A DNA stretch of 64,000 bases, from contig NZ_QKZT01000008.1 of the NCBI RefSeq assembly GCF_003254055.1, positions 185,102 through 249,101 on the forward strand. Reading direction: 5' to 3'. The position numbers and the translations under genes were made by a program. This document shows positions 16,974 through 27,732 of the stretch, piece after piece. The notes under the pieces were generated by a model that was given only the letters and a program-made list of their open reading frames with translations, made no database searches and was not told the DNA's origin. The stretch is from Algoriphagus chordae. Lineage in GTDB: Bacteria > Bacteroidota > Bacteroidia > Cytophagales > Cyclobacteriaceae. The number at the start of each line of letters is the position of its first letter. Position 1 is the stretch's first letter.

Positions 16974-17597
16974 ATGGACAAGGATCAGGAGCAGAAAGAG
17001 GAGCATGATCAATTCGAAGAAATGATTCAAGGCCTGATTGACAATAAGTATGGTTGCAGCAATCATTTCATAGATATCAATACGATTAACGGCTTACTCG
17101 ACAATATCCAGCGAGAAAAACAGTCGGGGAATCTTCAGGTTTCCGGGACGGGCAACAAGAATGATTATCAGCAAAATGCCTCAATCAGAGGAGATAAAAT
17201 AAAATGGATTGATGATAAAAGTATCGATCAATTTGAAAAGATCTACAACCAGAAGGTCTGCAATTTCATTTCCCACTTGAATAAAACCTGCTTTACTGCT
17301 ATCAAGAGTTTTGAAAGTCATTATGCAGATTATGAACAAAAGAGCTTTTATAAAAGACACTTAGATCAATTCAAAAATGAAAAGGGAAGGAAGTATTCTA
17401 TCGTCCTTTTCCTAAATCAGGATTGGCAAACTGAAGATGGAGGATTGCTTTCCCTATATCCAGAAGGAGGTTCTCAACAAGACATTTCACCTATTGCTGG
17501 AAAAATGGTATTTTTTCAAAGCGATGAAATGGAACATGAAGTACATCCTTCTTTTACACGAGAGAGAAGAAGTATAGCAGGATGGCTTAAGGATTGA
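16974..17597 (+). CDS. 2-oxoglutarate/Fe(II)-dependent oxygenase (prolyl hydroxylase-like)
   Basis: This 207-residue cytosolic protein has a double-stranded beta-helix oxygenase core. Iron ligands are H129 and D131 in YKRHLDQF and H188 in MEHEV; the 2-oxoglutarate-binding arginine is R199 in RERRSIAGWL. The pattern is that of SM-20/EGLN-type prolyl hydroxylases (Pfam 2OG-FeII_Oxy_3). The N-terminal ~40 residues are acidic and helical. The bacterial substrate is unknown; relatives hydroxylate EF-Tu in Pseudomonas, but transfer of that function is not justified. The next gene, an orphan tube protein, lies 124 bp downstream in the same direction. Confidence 0.88.
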   Translation: MDKDQEQKEEHDQFEEMIQGLIDNKYGCSNHFIDINTINGLLDNIQREKQSGNLQVSGTGNKNDYQQNASIRGDKIKWIDDKSIDQFEKIYNQKVCNFISHLNKTCFTAIKSFESHYADYEQKSFYKRHLDQFKNEKGRKYSIVLFLNQDWQTEDGGLLSLYPEGGSQQDISPIAGKMVFFQSDEMEHEVHPSFTRERRSIAGWLKD

Positions 17598-17721
17598 TCA
17601 TAAAATAATGACCGAAAACTAAGCCCATCTGCCTTATTTCTCTAATTTAGATTCAGAAAGTCAATTAATGATCAGTTAAACAAATAATTGAAAAGCTCCT
17701 CTAATCAGAATTTTCAATAAT

Positions 17722-18177
17722 ATGACATCAGAATCTCAAAACCAGCCCTGGCCCTTACCAAAATTTTACTTTTCAATTTCATTTGAATCTTTAAACTCAG
17801 CCATTTCATTTCAAGAAGTATCTGGCTTGGACACCGAACCACAAACGCTAGAATATAGAAAAGGCAACAACCCCCAATTTTCAACGATCAATATGCCTGG
17901 AATTGTCAAGACAGGAAATATCATACTTAAAAAGGGAGTATTCAGAAACGACAACGCATTTTGGAACTGGTACAATGCTCTGAAAATGAATATAGTTAAA
18001 AGAGAAACTATAGTAATCAAATTATTGGATGAATCTGGAAGCACAACCATGACCTGGACACTTTCCAATGCTTGGCCAACCAAAATCACTGGAACTGACC
18101 TGAATTCTGAGGGAAGTGAAATAGCAATAGAAACGCTAGAATTGGCTTATGAGGGATTGAGCATTTCTGAGGCTTAG
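17722..18177 (+). CDS. Phage-tail/eCIS-type tube protein (gp19 family), orphan
   Basis: At 151 residues it has the normal size and motifs of the T4 gp19-like inner tube protein family also used by extracellular contractile injection systems: PLPKFYFSISFES at the start, FQEVSGLDTEPQTLEYRKG, then GNIILKKGVF, FWNWYNAL, and a terminal LELAYEGLSI. Such proteins form hexameric rings stacked into a hollow tube. None of the usual partners (sheath, baseplate, LysM spike adaptor, ATPase) is within the window, so this copy is separated from any assembly locus. A convergent hairpin terminator follows directly. Confidence 0.88.
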   Translation: MTSESQNQPWPLPKFYFSISFESLNSAISFQEVSGLDTEPQTLEYRKGNNPQFSTINMPGIVKTGNIILKKGVFRNDNAFWNWYNALKMNIVKRETIVIKLLDESGSTTMTWTLSNAWPTKITGTDLNSEGSEIAIETLELAYEGLSISEA

Positions 18178-18189
18178 TCAAAAATCACA

Positions 18190-18222
18190 AAAAAAGTGAT
18201 CCGTCTCCAGATCACCTTTTTG
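18190..18222. terminator. Bidirectional intrinsic terminator between convergent genes
   Basis: A short stem (GTGATC / GATCAC, loop CGTCTCCA) is flanked by an A-run on the left and a T-run on the right, so either strand gives a hairpin followed by U residues. It sits between the tube-protein stop at 18177 and the katG stop at 18243. Confidence 0.85.
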
Positions 18223-18242
18223 TATTAACAATTTTCCTATAA

Positions 18243-20540
<2,298 letters not shown>

Positions 20541-20832
20541 CTAAGTTAATAAAATGAACGCTTATGTAATTGTAAATTCAATTGATAAAAACTATGACTC
20601 TTTTGTGTTTGCGATGATAACAACAGCTAGCTATTGAAATTAGGATTTCTGACTTATCAGGAATTGGGGATCCCATTCACTAGGAATGTTTCTTTCCCCC
20701 TCACCAGCATTTCAATGCTCCTCATTTTCTTGAGTTTTCAATAAAAGTTGGTACTTTGAAAATGTAATTTATTGAAAATTGAAAGTTTTTTTATGATAGT
20801 TATTTCATCCCTCAACTAAAATCCAAATCACT

Positions 20833-21393
20833 ATGGCAGTACTCCTTATTATTATTGGAATAATTGTGCTACTGGGAGTCATCCTAGTTGGCATATTCAA
20901 CCGATTTGTAAAAAACAAAAACACAGTCAAGGATGGTTGGAGTAATATAGACGTGGCCCTTAAGCGACGCTATGATCTAATTCCAAATCTAGTAGAAACT
21001 GTAAAAGGTTATGCCAGTCACGAAAAAGACACCTTGGAAGCTGTAATCCAAGCGAGAAATGCAGCGATGGCAGTTCCCTCTGATGATATCAACAAGCAGA
21101 TTCAAGCGGAGAATCAACTTCAAAAAACCCTAAGAAGCATCTTTGCTTTGAGTGAGGCTTATCCAGACCTGAAGGCAAACACCAACTTCCTTCAGCTACA
21201 AGATAAACTGAATGAGATAGAAGAAAACCTAGAGCGGGCAAGACGCTACTACAATGGCACTGTCCGCGAAAACAATACTTACGGAGAAAGCTTCCCTGGA
21301 GTACTTGTCGCTGGAATGTTCAATTATCAGCATTTTGACTATTTCGAAGCTGAGCCAGAAAGTCGTGAAAATGTGAAAGTTAGTTTCTCTTGA
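20833..21393 (+). CDS. LemA family protein
   Basis: The 186-residue protein has one N-terminal membrane helix (about 2-22) and a long four-helix body carrying the family motif WSNIDVALKRRYDLIPNLVE and later LQDKLNEIEENLERARRYYN. The C-terminus FPGVLVAGMFNYQHFDYFEA is the usual LemA ending. LemA proteins are anchored with the N-terminus outside or in the periplasm; their biochemical role is unsettled, but they are often encoded with TPM-domain or DUF2207 proteins. Here the next gene is a DUF2207 protein 58 bp downstream, a typical pairing. Confidence 0.95.
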   Translation: MAVLLIIIGIIVLLGVILVGIFNRFVKNKNTVKDGWSNIDVALKRRYDLIPNLVETVKGYASHEKDTLEAVIQARNAAMAVPSDDINKQIQAENQLQKTLRSIFALSEAYPDLKANTNFLQLQDKLNEIEENLERARRYYNGTVRENNTYGESFPGVLVAGMFNYQHFDYFEAEPESRENVKVSFS

Positions 21394-21451
21394 TTGAAGT
21401 TTAAAACCAGTTAAGAATCATCTAGACTTCTGCCAATACATGAGTGTTATT

Positions 21452-23134
21452 ATGAAAAAAATAGTATTTCTTATCCTCCTAGTTTTTGGGCAGCATCAAA
21501 TCTTCGCTCAAGATTTCAGTGTTAGCTCTTATGATGTGGATATCACTATTCACAAGGAGGGCTACTTTGATGTGGTGGAGAAATACGATCTGAATTTCAA
21601 AATCCCAAAGCATGGGATTTATCGGAATATTCAGACTTCCTACGAAATGCTGAATGAAGCTGGGGAGCAAGAAACACGAAAGATCAAACTCAGTAACATT
21701 AAGGTTCCGGGATATAATTTTGAAGCTCCTTCTGCATTTGGGCAGAAAATGTCCAACAACCTTCAAATCAAAATCGGTGATGCCGCTATTTACCTGGAAG
21801 GCCCACAACAGTATACGATCAGCTATCGTGTCGAAAATGCTTTTCTTCATGAAAGTGAAGCCATACAATTCTACTGGAACATCAAACCTAGCGATTGGGA
21901 TGCTCCATTCCATAAAATCAACTTTCGAATTCACCTTCCTGATGGCATTGAGCTAAGTTCGGACGAGCACTTTGTATATGCTGGCAGGCGTGGTAATGAT
22001 ACACCAACTGAAGATTTTGAAACTCGATTTGCTAATGGAGAATTCTCTGGAGTAAGCAAACCCGACCTAGTTTCATCTGGCGGTGAAGCTGTCACGGTTC
22101 TCTTGAAATTGCCATTGGGCAGTATCAAAGAGATCAAGCCTTTCTGGCCATTTTGGACAGATTACGGCTGGACAATCATTGTTGCACTTTACTTTTTTGT
22201 TTTCTATTGGATCTGGAGAAAACACGGAAAGGATGATCATGCGACTACCACCACAAGCTATTACCCTCCCAAAGGTATGGACCCTGCCATGGTCGGTTTT
22301 CTCATAGACGACTCAGGAGACACACATGACCTCATTGCATTGATTCCCTTTTGGGCATCAAAAGGGTATTTGACCATTGAAGAAATTGATGAAAAAGGAT
22401 GGTTTGCAAAGGATGATACGAAACTCACCAAATTGAAGGAGATCAATCAAGGTGCTCCATTATACCAGCGCCAGGTATTCAATGGCCTGTTTAGTGACGG
22501 ATCGGAGGTTTTGGTGAGCAGCCTGAAAGACAAGTTTTACACCACCATGGGAAAGGCTAAAAGCTCTCTTAGGGACGCTGCACAGAAGTATTACATCAAC
22601 AAATCCCGCAGAATCAGAAATTATACAATGATTGGCTTTGCTGTTACTTTTTGCATACTTGTACTCGTCTTTATGTTTTACTGGGGATTTATTGCTGCAG
22701 CTGCCATCACGGTCTCTTTTGTGTTTTTATTCATTATGGGTCAGTTTTTAATCAAAAAAAATGAGAAGGGAACAGCAATTTTATCGGAGCTAAAAGGCTT
22801 CAAACAATTCATTAAAGTAGCCGAAGAGAACAAACTCAAAATGCTACTCAAAGAAGATCCTTCCTATTTCGAATCCACAATGAGCTATGCACTGGCTTTT
22901 GGCATGTTTGATAAGTGGGCAAAGAAATTTGATGGCCTTAATTTGCAACCACCAACTTGGTATTATTCTTCCACCGGCAGAATGATGTCTATGAATCATT
23001 TCTCCAAATCCTTTACTAATTCTATCAAGTCAACTCAGTCCACCATGATCAGTTCACCTTCAAGTTCGGGTAGTTCGGGTGGTGGTGGATCATCTGGAGG
23101 CGGTTTTGGCGGCGGTGGCGGCGGAAGCTGGTAA
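21452..23134 (+). CDS. DUF2207 membrane protein with glycine-rich tail
   Basis: I prefer the ATG at 21452 (560 residues), because it puts the signal peptide (MKKIVFLILLVFG...FAQ) at the very start; an ATG at 21440 would add four residues. An extracytoplasmic beta-domain (about 25-230) is followed by a membrane helix near 240, a cytoplasmic segment, two close helices near 395-435, another soluble part and a C-terminus of mainly Gly and Ser. The order SP-domain-TM-soluble-TM pair-Gly tail matches DUF2207 proteins that travel with LemA. The glycine-rich end resembles that of TPM proteins, which have not been seen here. Confidence 0.9.
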   Translation: MKKIVFLILLVFGQHQIFAQDFSVSSYDVDITIHKEGYFDVVEKYDLNFKIPKHGIYRNIQTSYEMLNEAGEQETRKIKLSNIKVPGYNFEAPSAFGQKMSNNLQIKIGDAAIYLEGPQQYTISYRVENAFLHESEAIQFYWNIKPSDWDAPFHKINFRIHLPDGIELSSDEHFVYAGRRGNDTPTEDFETRFANGEFSGVSKPDLVSSGGEAVTVLLKLPLGSIKEIKPFWPFWTDYGWTIIVALYFFVFYWIWRKHGKDDHATTTTSYYPPKGMDPAMVGFLIDDSGDTHDLIALIPFWASKGYLTIEEIDEKGWFAKDDTKLTKLKEINQGAPLYQRQVFNGLFSDGSEVLVSSLKDKFYTTMGKAKSSLRDAAQKYYINKSRRIRNYTMIGFAVTFCILVLVFMFYWGFIAAAAITVSFVFLFIMGQFLIKKNEKGTAILSELKGFKQFIKVAEENKLKMLLKEDPSYFESTMSYALAFGMFDKWAKKFDGLNLQPPTWYYSSTGRMMSMNHFSKSFTNSIKSTQSTMISSPSSSGSSGGGGSSGGGFGGGGGGSW

Positions 23135-23157
23135 GAAAACTAAAAATCAAGATTGAC

Positions 23158-23688
23158 ATGAAAAAAACAAGCATCCTAATAATCGCACTTTTTGCCATTT
23201 CGATGACACTTCATGCGCAAGAAACTAGCGACAAATACCTCAGCAAGGTGCAGACACTTGACAGTACAATTGAGACATTGTACGGAGTGATTTCAGGCAA
23301 AAAAGGTGAAGAGCGAAATTGGGAGTTGTTTAAATATTTGTTTCATCCAGATGCCAAGTTGATCCCTACGGGCAAAAACCAAGCTGGAGAAATAGGAGCT
23401 ACCTTCATGACTCCAGAAGATTATATTTCCAGAGCTGGAAAAATGTTGATGGACATCGGTTTTTTTGAGGTAGAAAGCCACCGAACTGTTGACACCTTTG
23501 GAAATATTACCCAAATATTCAGCACTTACAATTCCTATAATAATGAGTCTATGGAAACGCCATTTATGCGCGGAATTAATAGTATTCAGTTGCTAAACGA
23601 CGGCAAAAGATGGTGGATCATTAGTATTTATTGGATGCAAGAATCTCCAGAAAACCCAATTCCAAAGCAGTATTTGCCGAAGAAATAA
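23158..23688 (+). CDS. Secreted SnoaL/NTF2-like protein (DUF4440 type)
   Basis: The 176-residue protein has a signal peptide (about 1-20, ending LHAQ) followed by a single cone-shaped NTF2-like domain: helices with RNWELFKYLFHPDAKLIP, then antiparallel strands ending in GINSIQLLNDGKRWWIISIYW. This fold is used both as enzyme and as binding pocket, and there are no residues that point to a reaction. It lies 23 bp after the DUF2207 gene and is probably in the same transcript. Confidence 0.85.
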   Translation: MKKTSILIIALFAISMTLHAQETSDKYLSKVQTLDSTIETLYGVISGKKGEERNWELFKYLFHPDAKLIPTGKNQAGEIGATFMTPEDYISRAGKMLMDIGFFEVESHRTVDTFGNITQIFSTYNSYNNESMETPFMRGINSIQLLNDGKRWWIISIYWMQESPENPIPKQYLPKK

Positions 23689-23741
23689 AATTTTAGAAAT
23701 CTGCAGCTCAACACTATTCAGCCAGCTGATTTTACCCATAG

Positions 23742-24260
23742 ATGGAAGAAAGACCAAGGATCAAATTAAAGCTCGGCATCATAGATATAGTCCTTGAAAT
23801 ACTCGGCTGGTTGGCAATCCTAGCTATATGGGGATTGGTTATCGCTAAATATTCGAGCTTACCTGATTCCATTCCAACCCATTTCAATGCTGCTGGACAA
23901 CCAGATAGTTTTGGAGGAAAAGCCACGCTATTTGTTTTACCAATCATGGGTACGCTTACCTTTCTAGGATTAACATTCCTAAATATGTTTCCTGAAATCT
24001 TCAACTACCCAACGGACATCACAGCGGCTAATGCTTCCGCTCAGTATTTAAATTCAACACGAATGATGAGATATCTAAAGATGATTCTGGTTGTCATTTT
24101 TGGCCTTATCGTTTTCAATAAGATTCAAATTGCCACCGAACTTAAAAGCGAAATGGGGATTTGGTTTATACCTGTCTCACTTTTATTGATGTTTGTTCCT
24201 TTGATTTATTTTATCTCAAATTCATTTAGAATCAGTAAGAAATCACAAGTCGATGAATAA
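23742..24260 (+). CDS. DUF1648 domain membrane protein
   Basis: This 172-residue protein has four predicted membrane helices. The DUF1648 signature lies between the first two: YSSLPDSIPTHFNAAGQPDSFGG (residues about 38-60), then a hydrophobic hairpin. DUF1648 proteins include SdpI-like immunity proteins of Gram-positives, but Bacteroidota members are of unknown role. Its last codons overlap the start of the next gene by 8 bp, indicating coupling. Confidence 0.85.
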   Translation: MEERPRIKLKLGIIDIVLEILGWLAILAIWGLVIAKYSSLPDSIPTHFNAAGQPDSFGGKATLFVLPIMGTLTFLGLTFLNMFPEIFNYPTDITAANASAQYLNSTRMMRYLKMILVVIFGLIVFNKIQIATELKSEMGIWFIPVSLLLMFVPLIYFISNSFRISKKSQVDE

Positions 24261-24957
24261 AGAGCAACTCAAAAAAGATATTTTCCCAGCAGAGTTAATG
24301 CTCCAACTCTTCAGAGATATCCCTGATGTTGAATCCAAAATAAGGATGGTCAATGAATACATAGAGAAAGTTCACGGTGTCTATGATGAGGATGTGCTTC
24401 TAATAAAGCAGCAAAACCAAATAGCCCACATATACTGGATATCAGAGCAGCACGAGCAATCGATTCATCATTTCGAAATAGTAGTAGAAAGTATGGAGGT
24501 TGAAGACTATCCATCTCTGTATTTCCTCGCACTTAATTTATTGATTAGAGGTAATCGCATCTTATCGAATTATAAAGCTGCAGAAAAATGGGTTGCACTT
24601 GCATTTGAAAGTTCAGGGATTTTCAATCCTGCTGAAAACTTGATTAACCTAAATGATTACGCTGATTTACTCACTGAGTCAGGGAAAGTTTTTGAGAACA
24701 AACACATGCCCTTGATACAATCAATAATTGATGAATATGGCTTTCCTGAGAAATTGGAAGATCCGATTACCACTATTCGATCAATGAGAAAGAGTTACCA
24801 GTATTGGGCGAGGAAACTAGGGGAAATGGAATTGAAATCAGCAGAGTCCAGTTTGACTGATAACATTTTAGCCTATGAGAATTATACTAAATCTTGTGAA
24901 ATTGGATGGTTTAGAAATTATGCTAGCAATTCTTTGGATAGATTGAAAAGCAAATAG
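24253..24957 (+). CDS. Unidentified helical-repeat protein
   Basis: No family is recognised. The 234-residue protein is predicted to be soluble and almost wholly alpha-helical, with TPR-like pairs (IAHIYWISEQHEQSIHHFEI; LIRGNRILSNYKAAEKWVAL; IENYTKS-like terminal helix). It overlaps the DUF1648 membrane protein gene by 8 bp, so the two are translated together and may interact. No signal peptide is present. Confidence 0.7.
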   Translation: MNKEQLKKDIFPAELMLQLFRDIPDVESKIRMVNEYIEKVHGVYDEDVLLIKQQNQIAHIYWISEQHEQSIHHFEIVVESMEVEDYPSLYFLALNLLIRGNRILSNYKAAEKWVALAFESSGIFNPAENLINLNDYADLLTESGKVFENKHMPLIQSIIDEYGFPEKLEDPITTIRSMRKSYQYWARKLGEMELKSAESSLTDNILAYENYTKSCEIGWFRNYASNSLDRLKSK

Positions 24958-25020
24958 TACATTCAAGAGGCTTGTGCTAGACCAATATAACCACTTAGCA
25001 CTTTCATAAATCTCTCCAAA

Positions 25021-25554
25021 ATGAAAAACAGCGTATTTATAGCCACCAGCCTAGACGGTTTTATTGCTGGAAAAAACCATGAACTGGACTGGCTTTCTAC
25101 CTTCCCGGAAATTGATCATATCGACACTGGGTTCAATGAGTTCACTGCTGGCATCGACGCGCTTCTCATGGGAAGAAACACCTTTGAAGTAGTTGCTGCT
25201 TTTGAAGGAGAGTGGTTTTACAAAAAGCCTGTGTTTGTCTGGAGTAATTCATTGGCGGAGATCCCCGAAAAACTTAAAGACAAGACTTTTCTGGTCAAAG
25301 GAAGTATCTTAGAAGTGCTCGCCGAAATCCACGGCAAAGGTTTTCATAAGCTATACATCGATGGAGGTAAAACCATTCAGAGTTTTCTAAAAGAAGATCT
25401 AATTGACGAAATGATCATTACGACAATCCCCGTATTATTGGGATCGGGCATTCCAATGTTTGCAGAATTACCTAAGCAACTGGTTTTTGAATGCATCAAA
25501 TCAACTCGCTTTCTTGATAAAGTCGTACAAAACCACTTCATCAGGGCTAGATAA
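25021..25554 (+). CDS. Dihydrofolate reductase-like protein (RibD C-terminal domain family)
   Basis: The 177-residue sequence has the DHFR/RibD reductase fold: VFIATSLDGFIAG at the start, DALLMGRNTFEV for the nucleotide-binding loop, and the C-terminal KLYIDGGKTIQSFL with LIDEMIITTIPVLLGSGIPMF. It should use NAD(P)H to reduce a pteridine or pyrimidine-like substrate. It lacks the deaminase half of RibD and is not the housekeeping DHFR. Stand-alone members are of unknown substrate. It is a monocistronic unit as far as spacing shows. Confidence 0.9.
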   Translation: MKNSVFIATSLDGFIAGKNHELDWLSTFPEIDHIDTGFNEFTAGIDALLMGRNTFEVVAAFEGEWFYKKPVFVWSNSLAEIPEKLKDKTFLVKGSILEVLAEIHGKGFHKLYIDGGKTIQSFLKEDLIDEMIITTIPVLLGSGIPMFAELPKQLVFECIKSTRFLDKVVQNHFIRAR

Positions 25555-25739
25555 AAATACCTCGGGAGAATATTTAGCAGTTCTATTTATCGATAAATTT
25601 CCAGATTAACTTTTGCCATTTTCTAGCTAACTAACTTCTATTAGCTACTATTATCCAGCAGATTTAATTCTGATCGACACTATATAACTGAACTCTCTGA
25701 TTATAAGGATCGCCTGGGACTTTTTAAGATCCTATACAC

Positions 25740-25764
25740 TTTGCGCCGTCGCGCCGTTGCGAGA
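25740..25764. repeat. GC-rich intergenic word with internal GCGCCGT repeats
   Basis: Within an AT-rich intergenic stretch (25555-25775) the segment TTGCGCCGTCGCGCCGTTGC repeats the word GCGCCGT twice in tandem and is followed by GAGA. Its composition contrasts with the flanks. It lies between convergent genes. Similar words are scattered in other Bacteroidota genomes as far as I recall, so it is probably a dispersed element; I see just one copy here. Confidence 0.4.
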
Positions 25765-25775
25765 TCATTGTACCA

Positions 25776-26558
25776 TTACCTCGCTGTCCAGCCCCCATCT
25801 ACGGTCAGCATAGAACCCACCATGTAAGTTCCAGCATCAGAAGCCAAGTAAATCGCAGCTCCCTGGATTTCTTCCAATTTCCCCCATCGGCCAAGTGCTG
25901 TAGCCCCTACCACAAACTTTTTCCCTTCTTCTGTATCAGCAATTGGCATATTCATTTCTGTCAAAAATGGTCCTGGACAAATCGCATTCACAGTGATATT
26001 GAATGGAGCGAACTCCAATCCAAGTGCACGAGTCATCTGAACAACCGCACCTTTACTGGAAGCATAAGGCGTTCTGTTCGATAGCCCAACCAATCCCAGT
26101 GTACTCGCCAGATTGATAATACTTCCTTTGCCAGCTTCCTTCATGTAAGGAGTCACAGCTTTACAGCAAAGCCAAGTTCCGGTTACATTGATATCCATCA
26201 CTTTACTGAACTCCTCCAGTTGCAATTCATCGATCGCACCTCGGATATTGATTCCCGCAGAGTTGATCAGGATATCTATTCTGCCAAAAGCATCGAACGC
26301 GGCTTTTGCCATGGCTTCTGTTTGCTCCTTATTCACTACATCTGCTTCAAAGGCAAAGGCTTCCACGCCATAGAGTTCTGCAATTCTATTAGCTGACTCC
26401 TCTCCTTCTTTCAGCGTTCGGCTAACCAGCATCACATTTGCGCCAGCAGAAGCAAGACCTTCGGCCATAGCTAAGCCAAGTCCTTTGGAGCCACCCGTGA
26501 TGATAGCTGCTTTTCCACTTAGGTCAAAAAGTTTGATTCCAGGTAATTTATCAGACAT
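25776..26558 (-). CDS. Short-chain dehydrogenase/reductase, gluconate 5-dehydrogenase-like
   Basis: A classical 260-residue SDR. It has the Rossmann motif TGGSKGLG (near residue 17), the NSAGI motif (near 92), the catalytic serine-tyrosine-lysine set in INLASTLGLVG and YASSKGAV, and the terminal GRWGKLEEIQGAAIYLASD...TVDGGWTAR. It oxidises or reduces a hydroxyl/keto group with NAD(P). Similarity in layout to gluconate 5-dehydrogenases and 3-oxoacyl reductases does not fix the substrate. It is the last gene of a three-gene reverse-strand unit with a Tat-exported TIM barrel and a PVC-type cytochrome c, which suggests sugar or polyol oxidation. Confidence 0.9.
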   Translation of the reverse strand: MSDKLPGIKLFDLSGKAAIITGGSKGLGLAMAEGLASAGANVMLVSRTLKEGEESANRIAELYGVEAFAFEADVVNKEQTEAMAKAAFDAFGRIDILINSAGINIRGAIDELQLEEFSKVMDINVTGTWLCCKAVTPYMKEAGKGSIINLASTLGLVGLSNRTPYASSKGAVVQMTRALGLEFAPFNITVNAICPGPFLTEMNMPIADTEEGKKFVVGATALGRWGKLEEIQGAAIYLASDAGTYMVGSMLTVDGGWTAR

Positions 26559-26614
26559 GATTTATCAGTTTACTAATTATACAAATCTTACTACTCATTA
26601 TATACTAAAAACAC

Positions 26615-27721
26615 TCAGCCCAATCCCAGTGAACTCCGACTATATTCCAGACATGCCAACACATTCTTCTCTTCGAAAGCTAACTGTTCCTCCTTGCTCA
26701 TCCCTTTTACCTGAGGCAAATCTCCTTTGAATTGATTCTCTTCCATCAGCCTCTCCATTCTATACACATCTAATCCTGATAAATGATCGAAGGTAGCCCA
26801 ATAACTATCCTTCATACAAGGAATTTCCAAGGGATCGCGGGTTATCATTTCCAAACTAAAGTTGATCTGTGGATTATGTTCCTTGCAAAGCTCAACGGCC
26901 CATTTCAAATCAACAATGCCTTCGCCCAAGGGAACCTCAGAAAGCAAAAATCCATCCTCATAATCCTTTACCCCCATATCTTTCACATGAGTAGAAAAGG
27001 CCATTGGTGCTAATGTTTCGATTACATCTTTCGGGGTTTCCATAAATGAAACATTGTTCCCAAAATCTAGGGTCACCCCTACCCAGGCACTTCCAATTTT
27101 ATGGATAACATGCCTTAACTCTTTGGATGCCCAATCTTTATGGTTTTCTACCGCCAATTTCATCTTATGCTTTCCGACAATTGGTTCAGCTAGCTCTATT
27201 GACTCTATCGCTTTTTTTCTAAATTCCTTGTACTCAGTCAATGTATTGAAATTCACATAGCGTCTTCCGCTTAGACAAGCAGTCCGCAAAACGGAAGCTC
27301 CGGCTTCCTTTGCTGCCAAAACCTCAGATTCAAATTTTGCAAGCTCATTCTTTTCCTTTGGTAGACCGATGCTTCCTTCCAGATACAACCCAGCCTTTTC
27401 GCGAGCATCACGCACTTGTTTTGCAAAATCTGAAGACCAGCCATTTACCATTGTCTGTACTCCCCCTGCTCCTATTTCCTTGCAATGAGCTATCAAGCTC
27501 AAGGCATTTTCAAATCCTGGATACTTATTACTAGGTGTATCCGAATGCCACCTCGCAGCATAGGAATGCACGACTATTCCCATAGAAACACCAGCTAGTG
27601 AACTCGGTACATCGGGAAAAGGAAATGTTAGCGCCAAAGCTCCCAAGCCGGCTTTTTTCAGAAAATCTCTCCTTTCTGTTTTTTCCTTTGGACAAGGTGG
27701 ATGAAATGGTAAGGTAAACAT
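26615..27721 (-). CDS. Tat-exported sugar phosphate isomerase/epimerase-like TIM barrel
   Basis: The 368-residue protein carries a twin-arginine signal near its N-terminus (ERRDFLKKAGLGALAL), so it is exported already folded. The rest is an AP-endonuclease-2/xylose-isomerase-like barrel: LAVENHKDW, GVTLDFGNNVSF, FSTHVKDMGV and FSLEMITRDP supply the Glu/His/Asp metal ligands. Exported members of this family in Bacteroidota often sit with oxidoreductases acting on sugars, and some work on 3-keto-glycosides; here that is inference. It starts 11 bp after the PVC cytochrome gene stop, and the SDR gene follows 56 bp downstream. Confidence 0.88.
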   Translation of the reverse strand: MFTLPFHPPCPKEKTERRDFLKKAGLGALALTFPFPDVPSSLAGVSMGIVVHSYAARWHSDTPSNKYPGFENALSLIAHCKEIGAGGVQTMVNGWSSDFAKQVRDAREKAGLYLEGSIGLPKEKNELAKFESEVLAAKEAGASVLRTACLSGRRYVNFNTLTEYKEFRKKAIESIELAEPIVGKHKMKLAVENHKDWASKELRHVIHKIGSAWVGVTLDFGNNVSFMETPKDVIETLAPMAFSTHVKDMGVKDYEDGFLLSEVPLGEGIVDLKWAVELCKEHNPQINFSLEMITRDPLEIPCMKDSYWATFDHLSGLDVYRMERLMEENQFKGDLPQVKGMSKEEQLAFEEKNVLACLEYSRSSLGLG

Positions 27722-27732
27722 GAGGTCATGGT

